A DNA stretch of 64,000 bases. Source: a bacterium (lineage in GTDB: Bacteria; Vulcanimicrobiota; Vulcanimicrobiia; Vulcanimicrobiales; Vulcanimicrobiaceae). Position numbers and translations under genes: made by a program. A model generated the notes under the pieces. It searched no databases. It was not told the origin of the DNA and saw only the letters and a list, made by a program, of their open reading frames with translations. Every line of letters starts with the position of its first letter. Positions within the stretch are counted from its first letter, which is position 1. Positions 1-8,772 of this stretch are shown piece after piece. The stretch spans positions 62,001 through 126,000 of the forward strand of contig JAJYRH010000004.1 of the NCBI GenBank assembly GCA_021794205.1. Reading direction: 5' to 3'.

Positions 1-392
1 TGCGCCGCAATAAGTCGCGGTATCGGTGCTATCAGCGATTGCTCGCCGATGTCCCGGAATTACGATTAATCGAATTTGACGAACACGAAGAAACGAGCTT
101 CAAAAATATCGTTGTCGAACTTTGCGATTTGTGGCCGATCAATCGGGCCGCGACGTTGCGGCTACTGAATTCGGAAGGAGTACTCGCGCGAGCGTATTAT
201 GCGCCCGCATTACACCAAAAGAAAACATCCTACGAAACACGGTTTGACGAACTGCCTCTAACGGAGGAACTCGCCGAACGTTTTTTAAATCTTCCATGCG
301 GCGAGCACGTATCTCTCAATGACATCGAAAGCATAGTTCTTCTTTTGAAGTTCATCCGCGACCATGCTAACGAGATCGGCTCTCGTATATGA
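1..392 (+). CDS. DegT/DnrJ/EryC1-type aminotransferase, C-terminal fragment (5' end outside window)
   Basis: The reading frame is open from the left edge (codons from base 3), so this is the 3' end of a longer gene. The residues resemble the tail of sugar-nucleotide aminotransferases of the DegT/DnrJ/EryC1/StrS family: an RY..YQ.LL motif, a VPEL segment, and a closing LPCGEHVSLNDIESI helix that matches the family's usual end. The catalytic lysine half is missing here. It overlaps the next gene by 4 bp (ATGA), so the two are translationally coupled. The family moves an amino group to a keto sugar using PLP. The segment is less GC-rich than the rest of the window. Family assignment rests on the tail only. 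Confidence 0.65.
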   Translation, partial: RRNKSRYRCYQRLLADVPELRLIEFDEHEETSFKNIVVELCDLWPINRAATLRLLNSEGVLARAYYAPALHQKKTSYETRFDELPLTEELAERFLNLPCGEHVSLNDIESIVLLLKFIRDHANEIGSRI

Positions 393-1573
393 GCCGGCTT
401 GCGATTCTCGGAGGTTCGCCGCGCTTTTCTTCTGAGTTGCCGGTTGGGCAGCTCTATTTCCCTTCCTGGGATCGATATGAAGCGGCTATGCGCGGGATTT
501 TCGAACGACGCTTTTATACGAATCAGGGTCCGCTAACGAACGCCCTCGAGGAGAAGCTTCGTGCGTTTTTCGGCGTAAAGCATGTCATAGTTGTAGCAAA
601 TGCAACGTTAGGTCTGATAATGGCGGCAAAGGCGCTGAACCTGCAGGGGAAGGTTATTGTTCCGGCATTCACGTTTATTGCTAGCGTTCAGTCCCTAACG
701 TGGGCAGGCATCGATCCCGTATTTTGTGACGTTGACATCGAAACGCACGGTTTGCACCCTGCGAGTGTCAATAGGTTGATCGACGGTGAGGTCTCGGGAA
801 TTCTCGCCACCAATCTTTGGGGCGGAGCCTGTGCGATCGAAGAGTTGCAGAAAATTGCTCTCGAGAGAGGCGTGAAACTGTATTTTGACTCAGCACACGG
901 CTTCGGAGTAGAAGCCTTCGGCCGCAGACTAGGAGGCTTCGGCGAGCTTGAAGTATTTTCTTTTCACGCTACGAAAATTCTTAGCGCGACAGAGGGCGGA
1001 TGTATCTGTACCGACGATGATAATATTGCCGCGAGGCTGCGCAATATGCGTAGCAGCTATGGCGCCGGACCCCCGGTAGATGTACCCCTTACGAGCAACG
1101 CTCGTATGTCCGAAGCGCAGGCAGCAATCGCTCTAATGAGTTTGGAAGATTTCGAAACAAATGTCGAGAACAACCGACTGCAAAGCGCGGCCTATTCTCG
1201 TACAATCGCCGGCATTCCCGGGGTTTCTCTGGTTCGCGTCGATGCTGCTTCTAAATCGAATTTTCAATATGTTGTTTGTCGGTTAGACGAAGACACTTTT
1301 GGCATGAGTCGCGATCAGTTGTTAATTGCTCTAAAATGCGAAAACGTGAATGTTCGACGTTATTTCTATCCTGGTGTCCATCGGAGCATTCCGTATAGTG
1401 AGGCGTTTTCTCAATGTAACACTTTTCTTCCCAATACCGACAAGCTTTGCACGGAGCTTTTTCAGTTGCCGGTCGGTGCGATGGTGGATGTTGACATTGC
1501 CGCCGCGATCGGTGAGTTGATCGGTGATATTTCTGAACATGCCGGGGAGATTCGGGGGCGTTTGAGCCGATAA
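389..1573 (+). CDS. DegT/DnrJ/EryC1/StrS family PLP-dependent aminotransferase
   Basis: A full-length (394 aa) member of the sugar aminotransferase family. The N-terminal substrate/cofactor segment has NQGPLTNALE (about 45-54) and the phosphate-binding ANATLG (70-75). Asp167 in FDSAHG is the expected partner of the pyridine nitrogen, and Lys196 in FHATK is the expected Schiff-base lysine. These enzymes aminate keto sugar nucleotides for O-antigen, capsule or flagellar glycans; the substrate cannot be read from sequence. It starts at ATG overlapping the stop of the preceding related aminotransferase and is followed at once by a WbqC-like gene, which fits a glycan-sugar operon. Confidence 0.88.
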   Translation: MSRLAILGGSPRFSSELPVGQLYFPSWDRYEAAMRGIFERRFYTNQGPLTNALEEKLRAFFGVKHVIVVANATLGLIMAAKALNLQGKVIVPAFTFIASVQSLTWAGIDPVFCDVDIETHGLHPASVNRLIDGEVSGILATNLWGGACAIEELQKIALERGVKLYFDSAHGFGVEAFGRRLGGFGELEVFSFHATKILSATEGGCICTDDDNIAARLRNMRSSYGAGPPVDVPLTSNARMSEAQAAIALMSLEDFETNVENNRLQSAAYSRTIAGIPGVSLVRVDAASKSNFQYVVCRLDEDTFGMSRDQLLIALKCENVNVRRYFYPGVHRSIPYSEAFSQCNTFLPNTDKLCTELFQLPVGAMVDVDIAAAIGELIGDISEHAGEIRGRLSR

Positions 1574-2296
1574 GTGCGTTTAGGGATTATGCAGCCGTAC
1601 TATTTCCCAAATATCGGGCACTTCGCATTGATTGCGGGAACGGATCGATGGATCGTTTTTGATATCACGCAGTATACGCCAAAGTCATGGATGACTCGCA
1701 ACCGTGTTCTACGGCGCGAAGGCGGCTGGTCGTATATCAACCTTCCGTTACGCGATTCATCGCGCTCGCTGCGCATCCACGAAGTTCGCATCGGCGATCC
1801 AGCGGCGGCGGCGGCCTCGCTTCTCGGATCGCTCAGCCACTACCGGAAGCGTGCGCCTTTTTCAGGCGTGGTTGAAACGATCGTGCGCGAGACGTTCGCT
1901 ACGAGGGACGACTCGCTAGTCGCAATTAACGTTCGAGCGCTGCGTCTGGTTTGCGACTACCTTGGAGTGCCGTTTCACTACGAAATATGCTCTCAGATGA
2001 GTCTTCGGCTTCCTGCGAGCAGCACACCCGGCGGTTGGGCTCCAAGGATCGCAGAAGCGGTCGGCGCCGATGAATACGTGAATCCGATCGGCGGTCGCGA
2101 GCTTTTTGACGAGAACGAGTTCACGTCGCGAGGAATCCGACTCCGTTTTTTAGAGGCACCGCCATTCGAATATGCGACGGCGCCGTACACTTTTGAGCCG
2201 GGCCTCTCGATCCTCGATGTGATGATGTGGAACGACCCGCTTACGATCCGCAGCGCTCTCTCGCTCGCGCGTATCGTCGATGCTTCTTCTTCGTAA
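1574..2296 (+). CDS. WbqC-like family protein
   Basis: The 240-aa product opens with the family hallmark IMQPYYFPNIGHFALI and continues with D..QYTPKSWMTRNR and a C-terminal FEPGLSILDVMMWN block, the typical WbqC landmarks. WbqC-like proteins occur in O-antigen and other glycan clusters beside DegT-type aminotransferases and are thought to help make modified (often acylated) amino sugars; the reaction is not established. Translation starts at GTG directly after the stop codon of the aminotransferase gene, with no gap, so it belongs to the same operon. The next gene runs in the opposite direction, so this is the operon's last gene. Confidence 0.85.
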   Translation: MRLGIMQPYYFPNIGHFALIAGTDRWIVFDITQYTPKSWMTRNRVLRREGGWSYINLPLRDSSRSLRIHEVRIGDPAAAAASLLGSLSHYRKRAPFSGVVETIVRETFATRDDSLVAINVRALRLVCDYLGVPFHYEICSQMSLRLPASSTPGGWAPRIAEAVGADEYVNPIGGRELFDENEFTSRGIRLRFLEAPPFEYATAPYTFEPGLSILDVMMWNDPLTIRSALSLARIVDASSS

Positions 2297-2481
2297 AGGG
2301 AAGGAACGGCTCGACGACCTCGCATTCCTACTTTGCGCGATCTTAATTGGGCATAACGCGTCCGTGCTGGAATCGCCTCGCTTCAAATCCGACGCATGGT
2401 TTCCATCAGGATAACCCTGCCTTTTTACCAAACGACGCAGCCTCGGTGGTGAGATGCATGAGCACCTCCGTTGGCAAATTG

Positions 2482-3210
2482 TTATTTTCGAATTGTTGGT
2501 CGCGACAAAATTGCGTCGAACCGATAATGTGATGCGAAAAATGTGCTCGCCATAACTCTCACTTCACACGACCAACCCGCGCTTACTGCTAGTTCGATTA
2601 ATTCACTTTTGGATCGCCAAATACCGATCTGAGAGCGATGTTGATTCAACAGGTCATTATCAATATCCGATTCTAAGTAATACTTATGGGCACGATCTTT
2701 GTCCGGGAGGTTCCCTAAATATAATTTGCTAAGATTCGGAAATTTAATGGGCGACTTATAGATGAGCAGGCTTGCATCGTCATGACTAAAGTACGAAAAG
2801 CTCCCATAGCAAAGCGCTTTTGTTATGCGATGGTTTTCAGTAGAATCGGCGAATAGCTCGTTTATTGAGAGACGATCGAAGGAAAAGTCGGGCGGGCGTG
2901 CAAAATTTGTTTTGGCTACCTGAATGAGGTACTCCGAAGAGTCTACTCCGTAAAACGTTGCGACATCTGCAAAAAATTCTTTAGAGAGCGCCCCGTTCCC
3001 GCATGCAACATCCAGTAGACCGTCACTCATATCGAAAGAGAGACCGCTGCGAACGGCTTCGACAATCATCGCAATTTGTTCATCCCCGATCGGAGATCCG
3101 TTCACCGTGCGGCGGACTTGCCCCCAAAAATCATCCGGCGCGAGAGTCTTTGGATACTCGTCGTAATCGTACTTAGGAAATGTCGGCCTGTTATTGCCGG
3201 CATCAGGCAT
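2482..3210 (-). CDS. class I SAM-dependent methyltransferase
   Basis: The 242-aa protein has the SAM-binding motif I LLDVACGNG at about residues 65-73, followed by an acidic residue on the next strand (YGVDSSE). The core resembles Methyltransf_25/11-type enzymes. The start overlaps the end of the upstream glycosyltransferase by 8 bp, so the two form one minus-strand unit, probably for glycan decoration. The methyl acceptor cannot be deduced. Its base composition is noticeably more AT-rich than the flagellar region, as for its neighbours. The 185 bp between its end and the convergent WbqC-like gene show no obvious terminator. Confidence 0.8.
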   Translation of the reverse strand: MPDAGNNRPTFPKYDYDEYPKTLAPDDFWGQVRRTVNGSPIGDEQIAMIVEAVRSGLSFDMSDGLLDVACGNGALSKEFFADVATFYGVDSSEYLIQVAKTNFARPPDFSFDRLSINELFADSTENHRITKALCYGSFSYFSHDDASLLIYKSPIKFPNLSKLYLGNLPDKDRAHKYYLESDIDNDLLNQHRSQIGIWRSKSELIELAVSAGWSCEVRVMASTFFASHYRFDAILSRPTIRK

Positions 3211-4486
3211 TTAAATCGCTCGTTTGCATTATCGAAGAATGCCCAATCCGTGAGTCAACGACTGCGTGTGCGGAATCGAGCACCTCTAAAAACTCGGTCG
3301 TTAAATATTTCCCATTGTTGCCTCGACCGGCCAATGCGATAAATCCATTAAGCTCCGGAAAATCGACATGATTCGGTCTATAGAGTTCAACGACCAATCG
3401 TGCCATTGCTCGCAGGTAACTCACTTCGTCGACCCAGCCTCGGTCGGTCGCCCATCTAAGGATAAATTCCCATTCGAAGATTCCGGCCGAATATATGGCT
3501 CCCTTTGCTTGGGAGTTCTGTGAGGAGTGACGGCGAAACGCGCTCCCTAAATACCCGATTAACGCTATCTTCATGTCGGCTGCGAAAAAGTTGCAGTAAA
3601 GAGCGACGTCCGTAAGAAATCGCATCCTACGCTCCTGCAACATAAACGGCCGATCGAGTTGACGCAGAGAATCGCTGGCGATGAGTATACTGCTCGGTTC
3701 GCCAATGATATTTCCCAAAACGCTTACGACACGTTCCGCAAATTCACGTTTTTCAAACAATCGTGCTTTATCAAAACCAAAAGGAATCGTTGCTTCTAGA
3801 ATTTGTCCGTTCTTGTCCACTTCATATCGTGAATGAAATGCCAAGTCTGCGCCAAACTCATCGGCAAGTGCAACTAATGTCGACACTGAATCGGGCAACA
3901 AAAAATCATCGTCAAAAAGAAGCTTCAGATAACGTCCTCTGGCATGTTCGATCAAACCGTCACGATTGGCTCCGGGCTGCTGGCGATTCGGGTTATTTAT
4001 ATACCGAATTCTTTCGTCTTGCCATTTTGACACTACCGATTGCACGGCGTCGCCTATCGAGTCGTCACTTATAAGAAGTTCGAAATCTCTGTACGATTGC
4101 CCCAGAGCGCTCGATATGCAGATATCCAAAAAGTCGGGGCGGAAGGCGGGCACGAGAATCGATACGGTCGGAGCGGGAGTATGAAAAACAGGTGCTATCG
4201 TTTTTCCGTACGGGGCGCGGCCCTCGCGGCGACCATGCTGGATAAAATGGTAAAATGGCTCGACGCCGGCCGAGGCAACGTCAGGGTTACACTCAAGGTA
4301 GCGGGCGGGATCAAAATCGGCGCGCGGGTTCCGCCGCTCCTTCCATCCGTAGGTGACATAGTGATAGACTGGGTCGATACCCGAAAGCGCCACATCGCTG
4401 TATGCATTCCTATAAAACGAGCAGTCGAATTCGGTTCGAACGACGCGCAGCATTGAATCGACGACCTGAGGAATATATTGCTGCAT
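3203..4486 (-). CDS. GT2 family glycosyltransferase with N-terminal DP-x-HY repeats
   Basis: I chose the ATG at 4486 because GGAG lies four bases upstream; an in-frame TTG at 4534 would add 16 residues. The N-terminus carries two copies of the short repeat common before such transferases (DPVYHYVTYGWKERRNP, then EPFYHFIQHGRREGRAP, about residues 37-92). The GT-A fold follows with TVSILVPAF (107-115) and a metal/nucleotide-binding FDDD (191-194). Such enzymes add sugars from nucleotide donors in surface-glycan synthesis. It is coupled by an 8-bp overlap to the methyltransferase. Acceptor and linkage are unknown. Confidence 0.85.
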   Translation of the reverse strand: MQQYIPQVVDSMLRVVRTEFDCSFYRNAYSDVALSGIDPVYHYVTYGWKERRNPRADFDPARYLECNPDVASAGVEPFYHFIQHGRREGRAPYGKTIAPVFHTPAPTVSILVPAFRPDFLDICISSALGQSYRDFELLISDDSIGDAVQSVVSKWQDERIRYINNPNRQQPGANRDGLIEHARGRYLKLLFDDDFLLPDSVSTLVALADEFGADLAFHSRYEVDKNGQILEATIPFGFDKARLFEKREFAERVVSVLGNIIGEPSSILIASDSLRQLDRPFMLQERRMRFLTDVALYCNFFAADMKIALIGYLGSAFRRHSSQNSQAKGAIYSAGIFEWEFILRWATDRGWVDEVSYLRAMARLVVELYRPNHVDFPELNGFIALAGRGNNGKYLTTEFLEVLDSAHAVVDSRIGHSSIMQTSDLNA

Positions 4487-4723
4487 CTTACTCCAGGGCA
4501 ACAAGGGCGCCGAAAGCGTCGCGCCGGTCGGCAAGGTGCCTCAATTGACCGGGTTCGCGATGGGTGCCTTTATTTTTCTCTTTATACGGTAATTCTACGC
4601 ATGAGGCGTCGTTGACCTCCGCTTCATGGCGTCTAAAATTTGCTGCTCTCCGCCCCCCTTTGGCTTGGGTGAGATGACTCCGTTGGCGCCCGGTTCTCCC
4701 ACCCAAACCTCGCGAGGCCGCCC

Positions 4724-5977
4724 CTACGGTTTTATAGCGACGACGGCGTTCCCGTTGTATAAAGCGACCCACATCCGGCCATCGGGGCCCGCCACAATGC
4801 CGAATGGGAATAAGCCGCTTACTCCAATGCAGCTCCCCGGAGTCACTCCGGGCTCGCAATTTGCCTGGCCCGGTGTGATACCTAGGGTACTCATCGTATA
4901 CGTCGCGAGGGGCGACGGAGTCGCCACCCCGGCAACGGCTTGGTTCGGGGAATACACCATCACATGATCCGCGGGGGCGTCGACAACCCAAAGATTCCCA
5001 TCAGGACCGGTTGCAAGGTGTGCCGCCCAATTCACGTTGGCGTTAAATGGGTTATACGACTGGAAATAGATCTCCTTATCGGGCCCGTGTTGAGCTCCGT
5101 AGGCGAGACCAGTACTTCCGGGATCGCTGGGAGAGATTTCGGCGAGCTCTCCGGTACCACTGTCCACCCACCAAATGTTATTATCCGGTCCTACGACGAT
5201 TTGGTTCGGCTTCGGTGGCTCCTGTGGGCTGTGCCCATCGAGGTTCCAGTTCGAAGCGGCAAATTGCTTCACAACGGTATGCGACGTAATGGAAAATGCG
5301 TCAACTCCACCGTTTCCGAATTCGGTAAACCATAGGTTGCCATCGGGTCCGAACGTCAGGTAGGCCGGCGTAATCGGCTTCCACACTGGTCCACTCAACG
5401 GGTATTCCGTAATATTTCCTTGGTAGTCAATACGGCCGAGTCGATACGTTCCGTCCGGGCTCGACCACTCGTTAAACCAGAGCGCGTTATCCGGGCCTCG
5501 TACGATTTCCCAGGGGCCGCTCGGCGCGGTCGGGGTATGAAAAACAGTCGTTACGTGAGTGCATGGATCGAACCGTGCGATCGCATTCGCTCCGTATTCC
5601 GTGAACCAGATATTCCCGTCGGCGCCGACAACCGGCATGGCCGGCTGGGGAAACGCTTGGCTGCCGGTCAAAATCGACCAACTAGAAGTCCCCGCGATGG
5701 AGAGATCGCCAATCCCAGAATTGTTTTCCTGGGTAAACCAGAGTTGGCCGTCAGGCGTAAAATTGATAAACGACGGCCCGGCGTTTGTGGCGCTGTTAAT
5801 TAGATATGCCGTCATGTTTCCTACGGATATTGTGCCCGTAGTCCCCGCGGCGGTCATCGCGCTGGGCTTCCGCAAAATATTAGGCCCGCCGCTAGGGGCA
5901 AGTCCGGAGCTCCCTCCCGAGCATCCGACAATGCCAACGACGAGCCCTATGAGGGCCAACGCAATCTTCTTCGACAT
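4724..5977 (-). CDS. Vgb-like beta-propeller lipoprotein
   Basis: The 417-aa product has a lipoprotein signal (charged MSKK, hydrophobic core, GIVGC lipobox with Cys19). The rest consists of repeated blades with the signature GPDGNLWFTE and variants (DGQLWFTQ, DGNIWFTE, DNALWFNE, DGNLWVVD, DGRMWVAL), as in virginiamycin B lyase and related NHL/SMP-30 propellers. A secreted or outer-membrane-anchored propeller is well supported; lyase activity against streptogramins is not, because large environmental families share this repeat. An AAAGGAT ribosome site precedes the ATG. It stands alone between the glycan segment and the plus-strand ATPase gene. Confidence 0.82.
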   Translation of the reverse strand: MSKKIALALIGLVVGIVGCSGGSSGLAPSGGPNILRKPSAMTAAGTTGTISVGNMTAYLINSATNAGPSFINFTPDGQLWFTQENNSGIGDLSIAGTSSWSILTGSQAFPQPAMPVVGADGNIWFTEYGANAIARFDPCTHVTTVFHTPTAPSGPWEIVRGPDNALWFNEWSSPDGTYRLGRIDYQGNITEYPLSGPVWKPITPAYLTFGPDGNLWFTEFGNGGVDAFSITSHTVVKQFAASNWNLDGHSPQEPPKPNQIVVGPDNNIWWVDSGTGELAEISPSDPGSTGLAYGAQHGPDKEIYFQSYNPFNANVNWAAHLATGPDGNLWVVDAPADHVMVYSPNQAVAGVATPSPLATYTMSTLGITPGQANCEPGVTPGSCIGVSGLFPFGIVAGPDGRMWVALYNGNAVVAIKP

Positions 5978-6277
5978 GGATAATCCTTTGCGCTATTTTG
6001 AATAAAAGTAGTGATGGTATCTCGAGCATGCGTGTGACACCCGGCAGCCGGATCGTCTTGAGATCGAAAACTGCGCTGGGCTCTCTTTGCGCCGCAGACG
6101 CCGAGAACAGCCGTGAATTCGTACAGTCACGCTGCGCCCCCTGGACTCCGCCCGAGGAGATTATCCCTATCCTCGATCCGTTGTCGCCCATTCTCGAGGG
6201 GAACGCCGAAAGCAACACCCTTAAAAACCGGTGGAGACGGCAGTGTAGACCAAGGGGATTCGCTCGGAGGAAGATTC
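5978..6277. other. divergent intergenic region
   Basis: These 300 bases separate the divergent propeller and ATPase genes and must hold promoters for both. I see no RNA gene and no riboswitch I can name. A GGAGG ribosome site lies at its right end (6266-6270), seven bases before the TTG start of the ATPase gene. Open frames here (for example an ATG extension from 6113) lack ribosome sites and family similarity. Confidence 0.5.
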
Positions 6278-7222
6278 TTGGCCCGTAACGCCAATAACCT
6301 CTGCTGCATGGCGCGATATCATCGGCACTTCGGGCTCGAGCGGGACCCCTTTCTGGATACCGCCGATCCATTTTTTTACTGCGAACTCGGCGCGTTGGCG
6401 AAGGCGCGGACGCGGCTCTCCGCCTCCGTCGATGCCTCGCGCGGTATGACGGTCGTCCTCGGCGAGCCCGGTACCGGCAAGACGAGCCTCTGCGCCGCCT
6501 TGGAGCAAGAGCTGCTCTCCGACGATGCGATCGTTCTCGGCAAGATTCTCGACCCCACCTTTGCGAGCGATACCGAGTTCTTAGTCGCCGTCGGCAAGGT
6601 CTTTGGGCTCGCGCTGCCGCCGCGTTCGAGCGCCGCGCTGAAAAATGCGCTCAAAAACTTTCTCTTCGAATCGGCGATCCTCGAAAAGCGCACGCTCGTC
6701 CTGATTATCGACGAAGCGCAGAACCTCAGCGATGCAAATCTCGAAGCGCTGCGCATGCTGCTGAACTATCAAGTCCCGGCGAAGAAACTCCTCAACATCC
6801 TCCTCTTCGGACAGAGCGAACTCGCCTTGCGAATTGAAGCGCGCGGGAACCTCGCCGATCGCGTCGACGGCTGGCTCCGGCTCGATCGCCTCGACGACGG
6901 CATGGCGTCGGCACTGCTCGATTACCGGCTCACGCGCGCCGGGCTGCCGCCCGGGCGAGCGGTCTTCTCGCCGGAGGCGCGCGAGGTGCTGATTCGCGCC
7001 GCCGCAGGTCTTCCGCGCCGCCTCACCATGCTCGCGCACTTAGCCATGGAGGAGGCTGCGGATCGCAGCGCTCCGCTCGTCCTCGAAGATCACGTGCGCA
7101 GCGCGCTCTTTGCCCGCGGGATCGAACTCCCGGTGACGCCCCCGCCGGCCGCCACGGCGCGTAACGCGCAGCACCACGAATCGTTCTTCGCGCGGCTCTT
7201 TCGGCGATTCGCCACGAAGTAG
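6278..7222 (+). CDS. ExeA/GspA-type AAA ATPase
   Basis: I chose the TTG at 6278 because GGAGG lies seven bases upstream; an ATG at 6308 would remove ten residues. The N-terminal HFGLERDPF and the DPFFYC element are typical of ExeA-like proteins. Walker A is GEPGTGKTS (62-70), Walker B is LVLIIDEAQNL (about 140-150), and a GLPRRLTMLAHLAM sensor segment follows. ExeA relatives power assembly of the type II secretion multimer or transposition. No peptidoglycan-binding domain is visible in this 314-aa form. The next gene starts six bases downstream and is probably a functional partner. The role beside a flagellar region is unknown. Confidence 0.85.
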   Translation: MARNANNLCCMARYHRHFGLERDPFLDTADPFFYCELGALAKARTRLSASVDASRGMTVVLGEPGTGKTSLCAALEQELLSDDAIVLGKILDPTFASDTEFLVAVGKVFGLALPPRSSAALKNALKNFLFESAILEKRTLVLIIDEAQNLSDANLEALRMLLNYQVPAKKLLNILLFGQSELALRIEARGNLADRVDGWLRLDRLDDGMASALLDYRLTRAGLPPGRAVFSPEAREVLIRAAAGLPRRLTMLAHLAMEEAADRSAPLVLEDHVRSALFARGIELPVTPPPAATARNAQHHESFFARLFRRFATK

Positions 7223-7228
7223 CCGACG

Positions 7229-8761
7229 ATGGCGAAGCGCCCCGACTTCGAAGTGAGCGCCGACATGCGGCTGCTCGAACTCCAGCGTCAGGCCGCAGGA
7301 GCCCCGGTTCGCGAGACGCGTTGGGAACCGAGCGCCGCCGATCTCGAGGAGCTCGAAGATGCTCCCCAGGTCGCCGAGCCCCCAAGCGCACCCTCGACCG
7401 GAGCGGTGCTCCACCTCGCACTCGCCGCAGGCCCGGAACGCGGTCTCATTCCGGGGGCGCTCGTCAGCGTCACCATCGCGCTCTCGAACGACGGCGGCGT
7501 TCCCGCCGAAGGGATCGTGCTCTCTCTTCCGCTTCCCGCCGCCGCACGCTATCGGAGCGGCACCCTACAGCGTGACGGGCGCACGCTCGATGACGAGCGC
7601 GGCGAGGAGCTCTTTGGCGAAGGGCTCGCGATCGGCGCGCTCGCTCCCGGCGAACGCTGCACGATCGCCTATCGCATCGAGGTTGGGGCGGGCGTTACCC
7701 CCTTGCTCCTGTTGCCGCACGCCCGCTCGCTCAATGCCGCCGTCATCGGCGCACGTCCCCTTCGCCTCGCACGCGGTAGCGCCGGAACGGCGTTCTCCAG
7801 CGCGGTGCGCAACGAACTCGCCGATCTTCCGGCAGCGGAGCCGAGCGAGGAAGAGTTGCCGATCTACGAACTCGACGAGGAAGAGCAACTCGAATACGAA
7901 GCGACCGCTGCCGCGCTCTCGAGCGCTGCACCGCCTTTCTCGCCGCCTGCGGAGCCCACGCCTCCCGAGCCCGCACCGCCGTCCGCATCCACCCCCGCAC
8001 CGGAGCCCTCAGCTGCGACTCCGCCCGCTCCCGCACCACGCACCGCACGCGAACCTGTTCCCGCACGCGAACCCGCTCCCGCACGCGAACCCGCTCCCGC
8101 ACGCGAACCCGCTCCGCTCCCGCGCAGCGTCCCCGCGCTCCATCGTCGGCTCGACCGCGCGTCGGTCGCATTTTTCGAACGCTCCTTCGCCGCCGGGCGC
8201 GGTGCGACGCTCGTCGGGCACGCGCTCTTTGCTTCGGCGCTCGCGTGCGTTGATGGCGAAGAATCAGCGCTCCTCGCCCACCTCGATCGGCAAGCCGCGC
8301 TGCTCCACCGCATTACCCTCCACGCAAAACTTGGCCGCGCGGAGCGACTCGCTTCCTATGCAGGGGAGAGTTTCGTTCCCACGATCGCCGTCGATCTGCC
8401 CCCGCCCGCCTCGGCAAAAGGCGAGATCGTCCTCACCTTGGAGATCACCGACGCCGTGCGCGAGCGCATTGCGAGCGCGATCGGTGGGGATCGCCCGTGG
8501 GATTTTCACCGCGCTCGTCGTCTCGAACTCGCGCTCATGGCCGAAGCGATCTCCGCAGGATATCCGAACGAGCGCGAAGCGGAGCTCGATCGCGAAGCAC
8601 TCGCCGAGTACCGCGCACTCTGGCAGGCCGCTCTGCAGCGGCTCTTCGTCCGGGCGCGCCTCGAACCGAGCATCGCCGTCGTTCAGAGCGCCGACGCGGC
8701 CCTCGATACGGCGGCGCGGCGCCTCCTCGAACGCCTCAAGCGCACGAACGACGCGGGATAG
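7229..8761 (+). CDS. uncharacterised protein with DUF11-like domain and Pro-rich repeat linker
   Basis: I do not recognise this 510-aa protein as a named family. Residues about 70-175 resemble a DUF11-type beta-sandwich (GALVSVTIALSNDGGVPAEG, then LPLP and LAPGERCTIAYRIEV). An acidic stretch (EEELPIYELDEEEQLEYE) and a Pro/Ala/Glu-rich linker with a PAREPA repeat follow. The C-terminal 200 residues are mainly alpha-helical and Ala/Arg/Leu-rich. No signal peptide or membrane helix is visible, so it is probably cytoplasmic. It lies six bases after the ExeA-like ATPase gene and converges on the FliT-like gene 11 bp away. High Ala/Arg content makes other frames look open too, but this frame has the domain structure. 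Confidence 0.7.
   Translation: MAKRPDFEVSADMRLLELQRQAAGAPVRETRWEPSAADLEELEDAPQVAEPPSAPSTGAVLHLALAAGPERGLIPGALVSVTIALSNDGGVPAEGIVLSLPLPAAARYRSGTLQRDGRTLDDERGEELFGEGLAIGALAPGERCTIAYRIEVGAGVTPLLLLPHARSLNAAVIGARPLRLARGSAGTAFSSAVRNELADLPAAEPSEEELPIYELDEEEQLEYEATAAALSSAAPPFSPPAEPTPPEPAPPSASTPAPEPSAATPPAPAPRTAREPVPAREPAPAREPAPAREPAPLPRSVPALHRRLDRASVAFFERSFAAGRGATLVGHALFASALACVDGEESALLAHLDRQAALLHRITLHAKLGRAERLASYAGESFVPTIAVDLPPPASAKGEIVLTLEITDAVRERIASAIGGDRPWDFHRARRLELALMAEAISAGYPNEREAELDREALAEYRALWQAALQRLFVRARLEPSIAVVQSADAALDTAARRLLERLKRTNDAG
8045..8116 (+). repeat. 18-bp tandem repeat, four units
   Basis: Four consecutive 18-bp units (GCACGCGAACCCGCTCCC, first and last units slightly diverged) lie inside the linker of the preceding gene and encode PAREPA-type hexapeptides. 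The unit is a multiple of three, so a change in copy number would lengthen or shorten the linker without breaking the frame. Confidence 0.9.
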
Positions 8762-8772
8762 CTTCCCGGTCC

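Noticed and set aside
1566-1573. Perfect GCCGATAA (sigma-28 -10 box) on the plus strand
   Set aside because: No TAAA-like box lies at the 12-base spacing used by the flagellar promoters, and the sequence is the end of an aminotransferase coding region.
6113-6277. Extension of the ExeA-like gene to an upstream ATG
   Set aside because: No ribosome site there; GGAGG seven bases before TTG 6278 and the family N-terminus fit the shorter form.
5978-6277. Cyclic-di-GMP or other known riboswitch before the ATPase gene
   Set aside because: I could not find the conserved core of any riboswitch class I know.
8045-8116. CRISPR-like array
   Set aside because: The 18-bp units are contiguous with no spacers and lie in a coding frame.
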